Below, in pieces: positions 42,525 through 50,588 of a stretch of 64,000 nucleotides of DNA; within the stretch, counting starts at the first letter, position 1, and each line of letters begins with the position of its first letter. Origin of the DNA: Paenibacillus nasutitermitis (GTDB taxonomy: Bacteria > Bacillota > Bacilli > Paenibacillales > Paenibacillaceae); the NCBI RefSeq assembly GCF_014641075.1, contig NZ_BMHP01000004.1:1-64000 (forward strand). Reading direction: 5' to 3'. The notes below the pieces were generated by a model. The model did not search any database. It was not told the origin of the DNA and saw only the letters and a program-made list of their open reading frames with translations. Made by a program: the position numbers and the translations under genes.

Positions 42525-42558
42525 TGTCACATTTTCGAAACCTTTCACTGATTTCCAT
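42525..42558. repeat. 34-bp dispersed repeat, copy A
   Basis: TGTCACATTTTCGAA is identical at 42525 and 46061. The following 19 bases match at 13 positions, so the repeat agrees at 28 of 34. Copy A lies between trpA and the GNAT gene; copy B overlaps the 5' end of the AraC gene. Confidence 0.7.
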
Positions 42559-42663
42559 CTTTTAGCGATATCATGAACCCAATCGGAAAATCGACGATTT
42601 ATTTTCGTGTCAGGTTTGAAATATATTGTTACCAGGTTGAACCAACGGAAAGGAGAAATGAAT

Positions 42664-43824
42664 ATGGAAAGTATCAGGCAGTTACATCAGGATGAGATGG
42701 CGGAAAGCCGCAAATTGATCAATTTCGCTTTTCAGCACGAAGAAATAGATAACAAGCCTCTCGTCCAAGCCCTGCCGGAACAAGTATGGGGATATTTTAT
42801 GGATAAGGATCTGGCCTCCAATATCGTCATTCTCCCGGTAGAAACGTTTGTTCAGGGGAAGGGGCATAAAACCGGTCTGATAGCCGGAGTCGCTTCCTGG
42901 CCGGAATATCGTAACGGCGGTACGGTCGGCAAATTGATGGTTCACGGCATACAAGCCATGTATGAGAAGGGGTGCACCCTCTCGACGCTGGGGCCTTTCT
43001 CCTATCCTTTCTACCGGAAATACGGATGGGAAATGATGTACGATTACCGGAGGTACAAATTACGGGTAGACCGTGTCCCGGATTGGCAAGGGAGCGGGCA
43101 GGTCAGGCGGATTGAACCGGACATCTCCTTGCTTGATCCCGTGTATGAGCAGTATGCTTCCCGTTACAACGGTCCATTAAGGAGAGATGAGCGGCGCTGG
43201 ACGTCTACCATTTTTGCACGCAAGAAAGGTTTAATTGCCCTATACACGAATGGCAGCGGCGAATCGACCGGGTACATCATCTACCAGATCAAGAGCCGGC
43301 TGCTTACCGTTCACGAGATGGTTTATCTGGATCGAGACAGCCAGAAGGGGCTGTGGGAATATATCAGAAAGCAGAACAGTATGTACGACTTTGTTCAGTT
43401 CACAGCCCCTTCAGATGACTGCTTCGCGTCCCTGATTGATAATCCAATCGGACTGGAAACAACGGTGGTTACTCACTTGATGGCAAGGATCGTAGATGTC
43501 GAGGGATTTCTGCGGAGCTACCGGTTCAGGGCTGGAGCATCGGCGGAATTCTCGCTTTTAGTCCATGACCGTTTCGCACCTTGGAACGATGGCGCATTTC
43601 TGCTGAAGATCGGAAGCGATGGCGCAGCTGTTATTGAACGCTCGGACGCCGTTAATAGGAAAGTTTCCTGTGACATTCAAACCTTAACCACGATGCTGCT
43701 CGGTTACCGGTCGCCTTCCTTTCTACACTGGGCAGAACGTTTGCAAGGCGATCCGGATACCATAAAGAAACTGGAAGAATTCATTCCAAAGCAGACAACG
43801 TATTATCTTGATTTCGGACATTAA
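42664..43824 (+). CDS. Eis-like GNAT-family N-acetyltransferase
   Basis: 386 aa. The N-terminal GNAT domain includes AGVASWPEYRNGGTVGKLM, the acetyl-CoA loop region, and ALSTLGPF-type sequence (STLGPFSYPFYRKYGWEMMY). A second GNAT-like domain and a C-terminal sterol-carrier-protein-like domain follow. This three-domain layout is that of Eis-type acetyltransferases, which acetylate amines such as aminoglycosides or peptides; no substrate is claimed here. The ATG at 42664 is eight bases behind AAAGGAG. The stop overlaps the stop of the convergent AraC gene. Confidence 0.87.
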   Translation: MESIRQLHQDEMAESRKLINFAFQHEEIDNKPLVQALPEQVWGYFMDKDLASNIVILPVETFVQGKGHKTGLIAGVASWPEYRNGGTVGKLMVHGIQAMYEKGCTLSTLGPFSYPFYRKYGWEMMYDYRRYKLRVDRVPDWQGSGQVRRIEPDISLLDPVYEQYASRYNGPLRRDERRWTSTIFARKKGLIALYTNGSGESTGYIIYQIKSRLLTVHEMVYLDRDSQKGLWEYIRKQNSMYDFVQFTAPSDDCFASLIDNPIGLETTVVTHLMARIVDVEGFLRSYRFRAGASAEFSLLVHDRFAPWNDGAFLLKIGSDGAAVIERSDAVNRKVSCDIQTLTTMLLGYRSPSFLHWAERLQGDPDTIKKLEEFIPKQTTYYLDFGH

Positions 43825-46043
43825 TCGGATTTGGCATGGGTTTGCCTGAATGCACTCGGGGTTGATCCCGCGTATTTCTTGAACATGCGGTTAAAGGAGT
43901 TCATGTTCTGGTAGCCCACTTTCAAGGCGACATCCTGAATCCTCATATTCGATTGCAGCAGGATTTCCTTTGCTTTCGTGATTCTGATCTCATTCAAATA
44001 ATCAATGAAATTTTTGCCTGTTTTCTCTTTAAAGTAAGAGGATAAATAACCTCCGGTAATATTCATTTTGTCCGCAACGGTATCGAGTGAAATATCTTCC
44101 GCATAATTGTTCTCGATATATTCATAGACGAAGCTCGTGATTACATCACGCGCTTCTTTCTTTTGTCTGATCAAGCGGGCTGAATGGGATAGAAGCTGTT
44201 CGAGAAGCTGTGTGAGCTGATCCAGATTATGACAATCAGCCAGCCGATTGGACAATTGATCCGCGGCATAGTCAGGCCCAGGGTCCAGGTTCTTTTCAGT
44301 CAAGGCCCGGAACACCTTCCTGGACAACAGTTCGGCTATTTGATAGAAGTCAGAAGCGCTTGCGTCTTTCTTCTGCATCATGGCGAGTACCTTGTGAGTA
44401 AAGCGGATGAGCTCCAGCTCATTGCCGGATTGCATATAGATCTCGAATTCTCTCTCCAGGTTCAGATTAAGGCTATACGCGGGCGTCCGGTCTTCTTCCT
44501 CCCCTATGATTTGGGTTTCGTCCATTAGTTTTCGCTGCTGGATGCGTTTAATGACCTGCTCGTATGCCGAAGTGAACTCTGATGAATGTTGATGGACGGT
44601 GCTGACTGCAATCGTCAAATAGCAAAGGTCCCGGTCCAGATCGAATACTTTCTTCAATTGCTCCAAAATTTCCAACAATTGCGCATCGCCATCGTCGGCG
44701 AAAATCAGGGTCAGAATTTGATTGTTTTCAATTTGAAAAGCACTGGAATCCGCGTATTTTTCTAACAGGGCACGATTAATATATTCTCTGATGAAATTTA
44801 TGGCCCGATCGCTATCGGCGCTGAATTCATCATAAAAACGATGCTTAAAGGTGAGCTGGAAAAGGATAAACAGGAAAGGCCTATTGCCTGTCAAAGGGTC
44901 CTTTAACTCATGAAAGTTACGATTGATCTTCTTTAGTTCATTCGAATACGCATAATATTTCAGCAACGAATTCTTATTGGCCAGAACCGTATGAATATCC
45001 TGAAATTCCTTGATCCGGCTGCGGACGGGATTTCGCGTGTTGAACTGTTGAAACGAACGAATGATTTGTTTGACCGGACTATGAATCTGCATGCTAAACA
45101 ATATGGAAGCGATTAAACTGATCGCGACAGCAGCAATAAACAACGAGATAAGGGTGTAATTTAAGCGGGTGACTTGTGATGATATATTTTGGACAGGAAT
45201 GATATTGACGTAGGTGAGTCCTGTGAAGCTCCCTGTTTTATAGAAATAATAAGAATCCCCATGCTTCTTGTAACTTGCGCTCCCATCCAGCTCAGACGCA
45301 GGATCGGGCAGTATTTTCCCGTCTGTCATGTTCGAGGAAAATAGAGCGGTTCCTTGATGGTCGAGGATATAAAAGTTGTCATTGATCGAACGATGATAGG
45401 CGTGAATCAGCTTGTCCGCATCAATAAAAGCGGTGATATAGAAATTTTGAATGAACTTGTTTTTAACAATAATGGGAAACAGCTTGCCTCTCGGGGATGA
45501 AGCGTTCTTGAAGATGATTTCTTTAAAATCGACAGCAGGATATATATGAAAGGCATCGTTATCTTTGAATTGATTCTTCCAGAAATCATAGGGATAAGCA
45601 TCGCTTTGATAAAATTTGGAGAACATCGTTTCCGCTCTCGTGCTTCCGCTTTTGTCCAATATAAATGAGCTGTCTTTAAAGTAAAGGACAAGATTGTCTA
45701 TATACAGGAGAGGGTTGGATACGACATTCTGCACATCCCGGGTCATTTGACGGGAAGGATAATAATTCATGTTCTTATTATTTAATAACAACCCCACTTG
45801 ATCGTTCATATACAACCCCAGGACAAGATTATTCAACAACTGGAAATGCTTCTCGAAGCCTTCGGTCGTGTTCTTCAAATTGGACGTATTATACTGGATG
45901 ATCTCATCCTGTATGTTATTGCGGAAAAAAGCAAACGAATAGAAGTTGAAGGAAACAAGCAGCCCGATAATAATCAGGAAGCTGATTAACAGTCGAATAA
46001 ATAAAGAATCCGTTTTCAATTTAAGCTGCAGCACCTTTTGCAT
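43821..46043 (-). CDS. membrane-anchored AraC-family regulator with extracellular sensor domain
   Basis: 740 aa. One membrane helix lies near the N terminus (FIRLLISFLIIIGLLVSFNF). An extracellular Cache-like region of about 240 residues follows, then a second helix (LISLFIAAVAISLIASILF), a cytoplasmic linker, and the AraC DNA-binding domain at the end (DISLDTVADKMNITGGYLSS, DVALKVGYQNMNSFNRMF). This fused sensor-regulator is common in Paenibacillus next to sugar importers. ATG 46043 follows GGGGGA; an upstream in-frame ATG at 46094 has no ribosome site. Divergent from the importer at 46220, its likely target. Confidence 0.92.
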   Translation of the reverse strand: MQKVLQLKLKTDSLFIRLLISFLIIIGLLVSFNFYSFAFFRNNIQDEIIQYNTSNLKNTTEGFEKHFQLLNNLVLGLYMNDQVGLLLNNKNMNYYPSRQMTRDVQNVVSNPLLYIDNLVLYFKDSSFILDKSGSTRAETMFSKFYQSDAYPYDFWKNQFKDNDAFHIYPAVDFKEIIFKNASSPRGKLFPIIVKNKFIQNFYITAFIDADKLIHAYHRSINDNFYILDHQGTALFSSNMTDGKILPDPASELDGSASYKKHGDSYYFYKTGSFTGLTYVNIIPVQNISSQVTRLNYTLISLFIAAVAISLIASILFSMQIHSPVKQIIRSFQQFNTRNPVRSRIKEFQDIHTVLANKNSLLKYYAYSNELKKINRNFHELKDPLTGNRPFLFILFQLTFKHRFYDEFSADSDRAINFIREYINRALLEKYADSSAFQIENNQILTLIFADDGDAQLLEILEQLKKVFDLDRDLCYLTIAVSTVHQHSSEFTSAYEQVIKRIQQRKLMDETQIIGEEEDRTPAYSLNLNLEREFEIYMQSGNELELIRFTHKVLAMMQKKDASASDFYQIAELLSRKVFRALTEKNLDPGPDYAADQLSNRLADCHNLDQLTQLLEQLLSHSARLIRQKKEARDVITSFVYEYIENNYAEDISLDTVADKMNITGGYLSSYFKEKTGKNFIDYLNEIRITKAKEILLQSNMRIQDVALKVGYQNMNSFNRMFKKYAGSTPSAFRQTHAKSD

Positions 46044-46060
46044 AAGTGAATCCCCCGGTA

Positions 46061-46094
46061 TGTCACATTTTCGAATTCCTTCACTAATCTTCAT
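46061..46094. repeat. 34-bp dispersed repeat, copy B
   Basis: The same 34-base element as copy A, in the same orientation, in the AraC/importer divergent region. A TATAAT -10 without a good -35 lies nearby at 46159-46164 on the plus strand, as expected for an activator-dependent importer promoter. Confidence 0.7.
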
Positions 46095-46219
46095 TTATGC
46101 CCCGATTGATGAAGAAATCATAAAAGCGACAATGTAATTCTCTAATTTTATCTAATAATATAATACCATCCGCTAAATGCAAGGGGCACCCGCGAATTTC
46201 TAAGGACAGGAGAATGTGA

Positions 46220-47128
46220 ATGGCTGAAACGCTATTGAGAAGATTTAACCAAAGTAAATATTTGCTGCTGTTGTTCCTGCCTTGTCTGATTTACTACATT
46301 TTATTCCGGTATCTGCCGATGTTCGGGGTCATCATCTCGTTCAAAGATTACAACTTGTTTAAAGGGGTATTCGACAGCCCATGGGTTGGTTTTAAATATT
46401 ATGAGATGTTCTTCCACAGTCATGATTTCTTCAAACTAATGCGCAATACGCTTCTTCTCGGATTATATAAGCTCTTATTTGGATTTCCTGCGCCGATCCT
46501 ATTGGCTCTTATCTTAAATGAAGTCAGACATCTGTTCTTCAAAAAGTTCGTACAGACAATCAGCTATCTACCTCATTTTATTTCCAATGTAGTCGTTGTA
46601 AGTATGGTTCTGATGTTTCTGTCGCCTTCTGGCGGGATTGTCAATCAGGTGATTGAAACACTCGGGATGGACCCCGTTAATTTTATGTCGAGACCGGAAT
46701 TTTTCCGCGCCATATACGTGGCTTCAGAAATTTGGCAGCATACGGGATGGGAGACCATCTTATATTTGGCCGCCCTTTCGTCGATTGACCCGAGACTGTA
46801 TGAAGCAGCGGGAATGGATGGGGCCAGCCGGTGGAAGCAAACGTTTCATATCACATTGCCGGGTATTACGCCCGTTATCGTCATTTTGTTTATCCTGAAT
46901 ATTGGAAGTGTGCTCGATATCAGCTTCGAAAAGGTGTTCCTGATGTATAACCCTGCTATTTACGAGACATCGGATATTCTCAGCACCTTTGTATATCGGA
47001 CGGGTCTGGGACAGGGCAATTTCAGCTATGCGGCGGCTATCGATGTATTCACGGGGATCATCGGTCTGATCTTTATTTATTCTGCCAATTATATTAGCCG
47101 TAAGGCTGGAGAGACCAGCGTATGGTAG
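46220..47128 (+). CDS. ABC transporter permease (LplB type)
   Basis: 302 aa. First helix YLLLLFLPCLIYYILFRYLP, then MFGVIISFKDYNLFKGVFDS, typical of LplB permeases. The EAA loop is LYEAAGMDGASRWKQTFHIT. It is the first gene of the third importer, behind AGGAGA. No glycosidase gene accompanies this importer, so its substrate is unknown. Confidence 0.93.
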   Translation: MAETLLRRFNQSKYLLLLFLPCLIYYILFRYLPMFGVIISFKDYNLFKGVFDSPWVGFKYYEMFFHSHDFFKLMRNTLLLGLYKLLFGFPAPILLALILNEVRHLFFKKFVQTISYLPHFISNVVVVSMVLMFLSPSGGIVNQVIETLGMDPVNFMSRPEFFRAIYVASEIWQHTGWETILYLAALSSIDPRLYEAAGMDGASRWKQTFHITLPGITPVIVILFILNIGSVLDISFEKVFLMYNPAIYETSDILSTFVYRTGLGQGNFSYAAAIDVFTGIIGLIFIYSANYISRKAGETSVW

Positions 47129-47143
47129 GGGGGAGTGAATCCG

Positions 47144-48010
47144 GTGAAAGCTAGATTTAGCTTGGGCAAAGTCGTGATGGTTTTAATTCTGCTTGGTGTA
47201 GTGGTTGCAACCTTATATCCCTTTGTTTATATGATTGCCGTTTCACTAAGCAAGGATATTTATGTGCTTTCAGGTCAAATCAGTTTATGGCCGAAAGGCA
47301 TAAACTTCAAAGTCTATCGTCTTGTGCTGGAGGATCCGCGAATTTCAACCGGGTATCTGAACACTGTGATTTATGCCGTAGCGGGAACGGCTCTTTCGCT
47401 TATGGTCACATCCGCTGGCGCTTATGCGATATCCAAAAAAGAAATGCTTTTCCATCGGACATTCACGATGCTCATCGTGTTCACCCTATTTTTCGGCGGG
47501 GGTATGATCCCCACTTTCCTGGTGGTCAAAAGTCTCGGGCTGGTCGATACGAGATGGGCGATGATTTTGCCGACTGCGGTAGTCTCCTGGTATTTGATTA
47601 TTATGCGGACGTTCTTTTCAAGCTTTCCGAAGGAACTGGAGGAATCCGCGAAGCTTGATGGATTGAATGATATCGGTATCTTCTTCCGTCTTGTCATCCC
47701 GCTCTCCAAATCTGTGCTGGCGACAATCGGTCTATTCTATGCCGTCGGGATATGGAACAACTTCTATTCCGCGCTGCTGTACCTGCGGGATGCGGATTTG
47801 TTTCCGCTGCAGGTTGTGCTCAGGAATATCGTTTTAGCCGGGCAAATCACTTCTGTTCAAGTCACTTCCATTGGGCAGGATGCGCTTATCGTGGACGAAT
47901 CTTTGAAATATGCGACCATTATCATTTCTACGGTTCCCATTCTTTTGGTCTACCCGTTCTTGCAAAAGTATTTTGTTCAAGGCGCAATGATCGGGTCGGT
48001 CAAGGGTTAA
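47144..48010 (+). CDS. ABC transporter permease (YtcP type)
   Basis: 288 aa. Helix 1 is VVMVLILLGVVVATLYPFVY. The EAA loop is LEESAKLDGLNDIGIFFRLV, and the C terminus is FVQGAMIGSVKG. Two GTG starts are possible; 47144 is preferred because AGGGGGGA lies a normal distance upstream, while 47135 is nearly on top of it. Confidence 0.92.
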   Translation: MKARFSLGKVVMVLILLGVVVATLYPFVYMIAVSLSKDIYVLSGQISLWPKGINFKVYRLVLEDPRISTGYLNTVIYAVAGTALSLMVTSAGAYAISKKEMLFHRTFTMLIVFTLFFGGGMIPTFLVVKSLGLVDTRWAMILPTAVVSWYLIIMRTFFSSFPKELEESAKLDGLNDIGIFFRLVIPLSKSVLATIGLFYAVGIWNNFYSALLYLRDADLFPLQVVLRNIVLAGQITSVQVTSIGQDALIVDESLKYATIIISTVPILLVYPFLQKYFVQGAMIGSVKG

Positions 48011-48066
48011 TATAGGATTTAAGGGAAGGCGAGAGGGAAAATACAAAAGGGAAAAGGAGAATTGGA

Positions 48067-49638
48067 ATGAAGAAGTTATTCGTTATTATTTCGTTCGTAC
48101 TCGCGATGGGATTGTTTGCAGGCTGTTCGAGCTCCAATAATGAAGGTTCGGCGGGGGAAAACACAAAAAAAGGTGAAAATGCGTCATCATCAGGAGAAGC
48201 AGCGGAACCGGCTGCGGGAGAAGCTGCACCAAAGGAATCCACGATATCGTTTCTTAATTATTCGCTTCCAAGCTGGCCGTATAACAAAGATTGGCTCGTA
48301 TGGAAGCTGCTCAAGGAAAAAACAGGGGTCACGCTGGATGTTCAGGTTCCGTCCGGCGAATTAAGCGATGCGTTAAATCTTACCGTTGCCTCCGGAAATC
48401 TGCCTGATATGATGTTGACGCTGGACGGAGAACTCGCGAAGAAATTTGGGGACCAGGGAGCTTTGGCCAATATTTTTGATTATGTGGATAAAGATATGCC
48501 GAATTTTAAAAAGTTTATGGAAGCGTATCCGACCCTTATACAGAATACCATGTCTGCGGACGGAAAGTTGTATATGTTCCCCAGTGAAGGACTCGGTGTA
48601 ACCAATGCCATGATGTATTTGTACCGGAAAGACATCTTTGATCAGAACCAGCTGAGCGAGCCGAAAACTTGGGATGAACTGCACACGGTTCTCAAGAAAT
48701 TAAAAGAGAAATATCCTGAAAGCTATCCGCTTTCCTTCCGCAATGGTTTGGATAAAATTCTGAATATAGCACCGTCATTTGAAACGGGCAGTAAATATTA
48801 TTATGATTTTGAGAAAAAAGAATGGCGGTATGCTCCCGTTGAGGATAATTACAAGAAAATCGTTGAATACCTGCATACATTTTTGAAGGAAGGATTAATC
48901 CCTCCCGATTTCCTGTCGATTGATACGAAGCAGTGGCAAGATATCATCTCCACGAACCGGGCGTTTGTCACCATCGACTTTATTGGAAGAATTGATTTCT
49001 TTAACAAGCCTATGCGTCAGGAGAATCCGGACTTCAACCTTACTTTCATGCCTCCTCCTGCCGGTTGGGAGAATGGTAAAGCTCTTAATGCAAATACGCA
49101 ATTTGACCAGTCGGGGATTATGGTGTCTTCCACCTCGAAGCAAATCGATAATGTGATGACATACATCGATTATCTCTATTCTGAAGAGGGCAGAGATATT
49201 GTCAGCTGGGGAGAAGAGGGAAATTCGTACAAAGTAAATGGCGATGGCAAAAAAGAGTTTACCGGAGGCTATGCCGACCTTACCGATCTGCAGAAAAAAA
49301 CGGGAATTGCAACTTACGGAGCAAACCTTTGGTATGACTCCGATACGATTATTGCTTTGGCTTCGGATGAGCTGAAATATGCATATGAACAAGCGCCGAA
49401 ATATGTGGATAAGCAGCAGCCGAGACCTGCCTTTACGCCTGAGGAGGTTTTGGTTCTGACAACGAAGGGTCAGGAAATTGACAAGTTTCGCGAGGAGAAT
49501 GTCGCCAAGTTCGTACTTGGAACCAAAAGTCTTGATACATGGAGCCAGTATGCGAGCGACCTGCAAAAACTCGGTGTAGATGAAATTCTGAATATTTACA
49601 AAACAGCATATGAACGGGGATTAAAGTCGGCAAAGTGA
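48067..49638 (+). CDS. solute-binding lipoprotein of the third importer
   Basis: 523 aa. The lipobox is AMGLFAGCSSSNN, followed by a Gly/Ser/Glu/Ala tether to about residue 60. The binding domain is of LplA/YtcQ type (STISFLNYSLPSWPYNKDWL, LTVASGNLPDMMLTLDGEL). It probably binds an oligosaccharide. The ATG follows AAAAGGAG. A long perfect hairpin at 49651 ends the operon. Confidence 0.92.
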   Translation: MKKLFVIISFVLAMGLFAGCSSSNNEGSAGENTKKGENASSSGEAAEPAAGEAAPKESTISFLNYSLPSWPYNKDWLVWKLLKEKTGVTLDVQVPSGELSDALNLTVASGNLPDMMLTLDGELAKKFGDQGALANIFDYVDKDMPNFKKFMEAYPTLIQNTMSADGKLYMFPSEGLGVTNAMMYLYRKDIFDQNQLSEPKTWDELHTVLKKLKEKYPESYPLSFRNGLDKILNIAPSFETGSKYYYDFEKKEWRYAPVEDNYKKIVEYLHTFLKEGLIPPDFLSIDTKQWQDIISTNRAFVTIDFIGRIDFFNKPMRQENPDFNLTFMPPPAGWENGKALNANTQFDQSGIMVSSTSKQIDNVMTYIDYLYSEEGRDIVSWGEEGNSYKVNGDGKKEFTGGYADLTDLQKKTGIATYGANLWYDSDTIIALASDELKYAYEQAPKYVDKQQPRPAFTPEEVLVLTTKGQEIDKFREENVAKFVLGTKSLDTWSQYASDLQKLGVDEILNIYKTAYERGLKSAK

Positions 49639-49650
49639 GAAATAAGGACA

Positions 49651-49700
49651 GAAGGGCAGCCGGAAACATGAATTCATGTTTCCGGCTGCCCTTCTTTTTG
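49651..49700. terminator. very long perfect terminator hairpin
   Basis: A 44-bp perfect palindrome (22-bp arms starting GAAGGGCAGCCGG) followed by TTTTT. It separates the importer operon from the convergent VOC gene. Confidence 0.9.
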
Positions 49701-49729
49701 TGCCATATAGAGTCAAGAAAGCGGAGTGG

Positions 49730-50149
49730 TTAAGCCTGCTGCGTGGTATCGGCTACCGGTTCGGTAGTGATCATCCACGATATGCCGTATTTGTCTTCAA
49801 GCTGGCCGAACAAGGCTCCCCAGAAAGCCGGCGTTAGTGGATGCGTCACCTTGCCGCCTTCCGACAGATTGGCGAAAGCTTCGCGTGCTTCGGATTCCGT
49901 CGCAAACTCGAGAGACTGATGAACCGCGTTTCCGTGCCGGAGCTGGTCATAATCAGAATCGGAGATATAGAAATTCACCCCCGCTGCTTTAAAGCTCATG
50001 TTGATCACTTTGTCCTTCAGCTCTTCAGGGGCATCGGGGAGCTCGCCGTAGGTCGTAATGGAGTTTATTTTCCCGCCAAGCGACTGGATATAGAACTCAG
50101 CCTGAGCTCTCGCATCCTCCGACATGAAATAGGTTGTATGTTTAGCCAT
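49730..50149 (-). CDS. VOC-family protein (PhnB/glyoxalase-like)
   Basis: 139 aa. The beta-alpha-beta-beta-beta modules of the vicinal-oxygen-chelate fold are visible as MSEDARAQAEFYIQSLGGKI, INMSFKAAGVNFYISDSDYD and SEGGKVTHPLTPAFWGALFG. The last matches the PhnB/3-demethylubiquinone-methyltransferase-like subgroup. The function is unknown; many act in resistance or metabolite modification. ATG 50149 follows AAAGGA; the open frame to 50167 adds MKGCCK without its own site. Confidence 0.88.
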   Translation of the reverse strand: MAKHTTYFMSEDARAQAEFYIQSLGGKINSITTYGELPDAPEELKDKVINMSFKAAGVNFYISDSDYDQLRHGNAVHQSLEFATESEAREAFANLSEGGKVTHPLTPAFWGALFGQLEDKYGISWMITTEPVADTTQQA

Positions 50150-50430
50150 TTTGCAGCATCCTTTCATCCTTTGGTTTAGAGTTTATCCTTTGTTCAGCGT
50201 AACATGCCACAGATTCCGGTATTTCTTATGGATTGCTATATTTCAGGCCGGAAGCGAACCCTTATTCTCACACGCTTGAGGCGGATGGGGCAGCTGCTGA
50301 GCAGCCTGTTTGTAGCGAATAATTTCTTGCGATTTATCATTTATATATGGTATGTGGGTCGTTTGACATAAAAAAACTAGTCTATTCGACACGGTATTCT
50401 AAAATTCACTTAAAAATGGCAGGAAATGTG
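50150..50430. other. intergenic region upstream of the SLH gene
   Basis: No gene. It contains the unseen promoter of the VOC gene on the minus strand. A TTGACA at 50363 lacks a properly spaced -10. Otherwise I see nothing in it. Confidence 0.5.
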
Positions 50431-50458
50431 TTGAGAATTATCTCATACATGGTAATAT
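50431..50458 (+). promoter_or_regulatory. probable sigma-A promoter of the SLH-protein gene
   Basis: TTGAGA, 16 bases, TAATAT. It would give a leader of about 125 bases containing a nine-codon frame with a strong ribosome site. Confidence 0.5.
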
Positions 50459-50511
50459 TAACCTGATCTAATAGGCCTATAAATTTACCAGTTATTGTAA
50501 AGGAGTGATTA

Positions 50512-50538
50512 TTGGATTCGAGTCGGGTGGGCAGGTAA
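50512..50538 (+). CDS. possible leader peptide upstream of the SLH gene
   Basis: TTG-initiated frame reading MDSSRVGR and a stop, six bases behind AAAGGAG. It is too short for family evidence and may be chance. The ribosome site is better than that of the main gene. Confidence 0.25.
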   Translation: MDSSRVGR

Positions 50539-50588
50539 GTCATCTTTGATGTACAACAAACCAGATGGATTAAAGGGAGAGAACGAAT

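Noticed and set aside
50363..50391. TTGACA at 50363 as the SLH promoter
   Set aside because: No acceptable -10 lies 16-18 bases downstream. The TTGAGA/TAATAT pair at 50431 is better.
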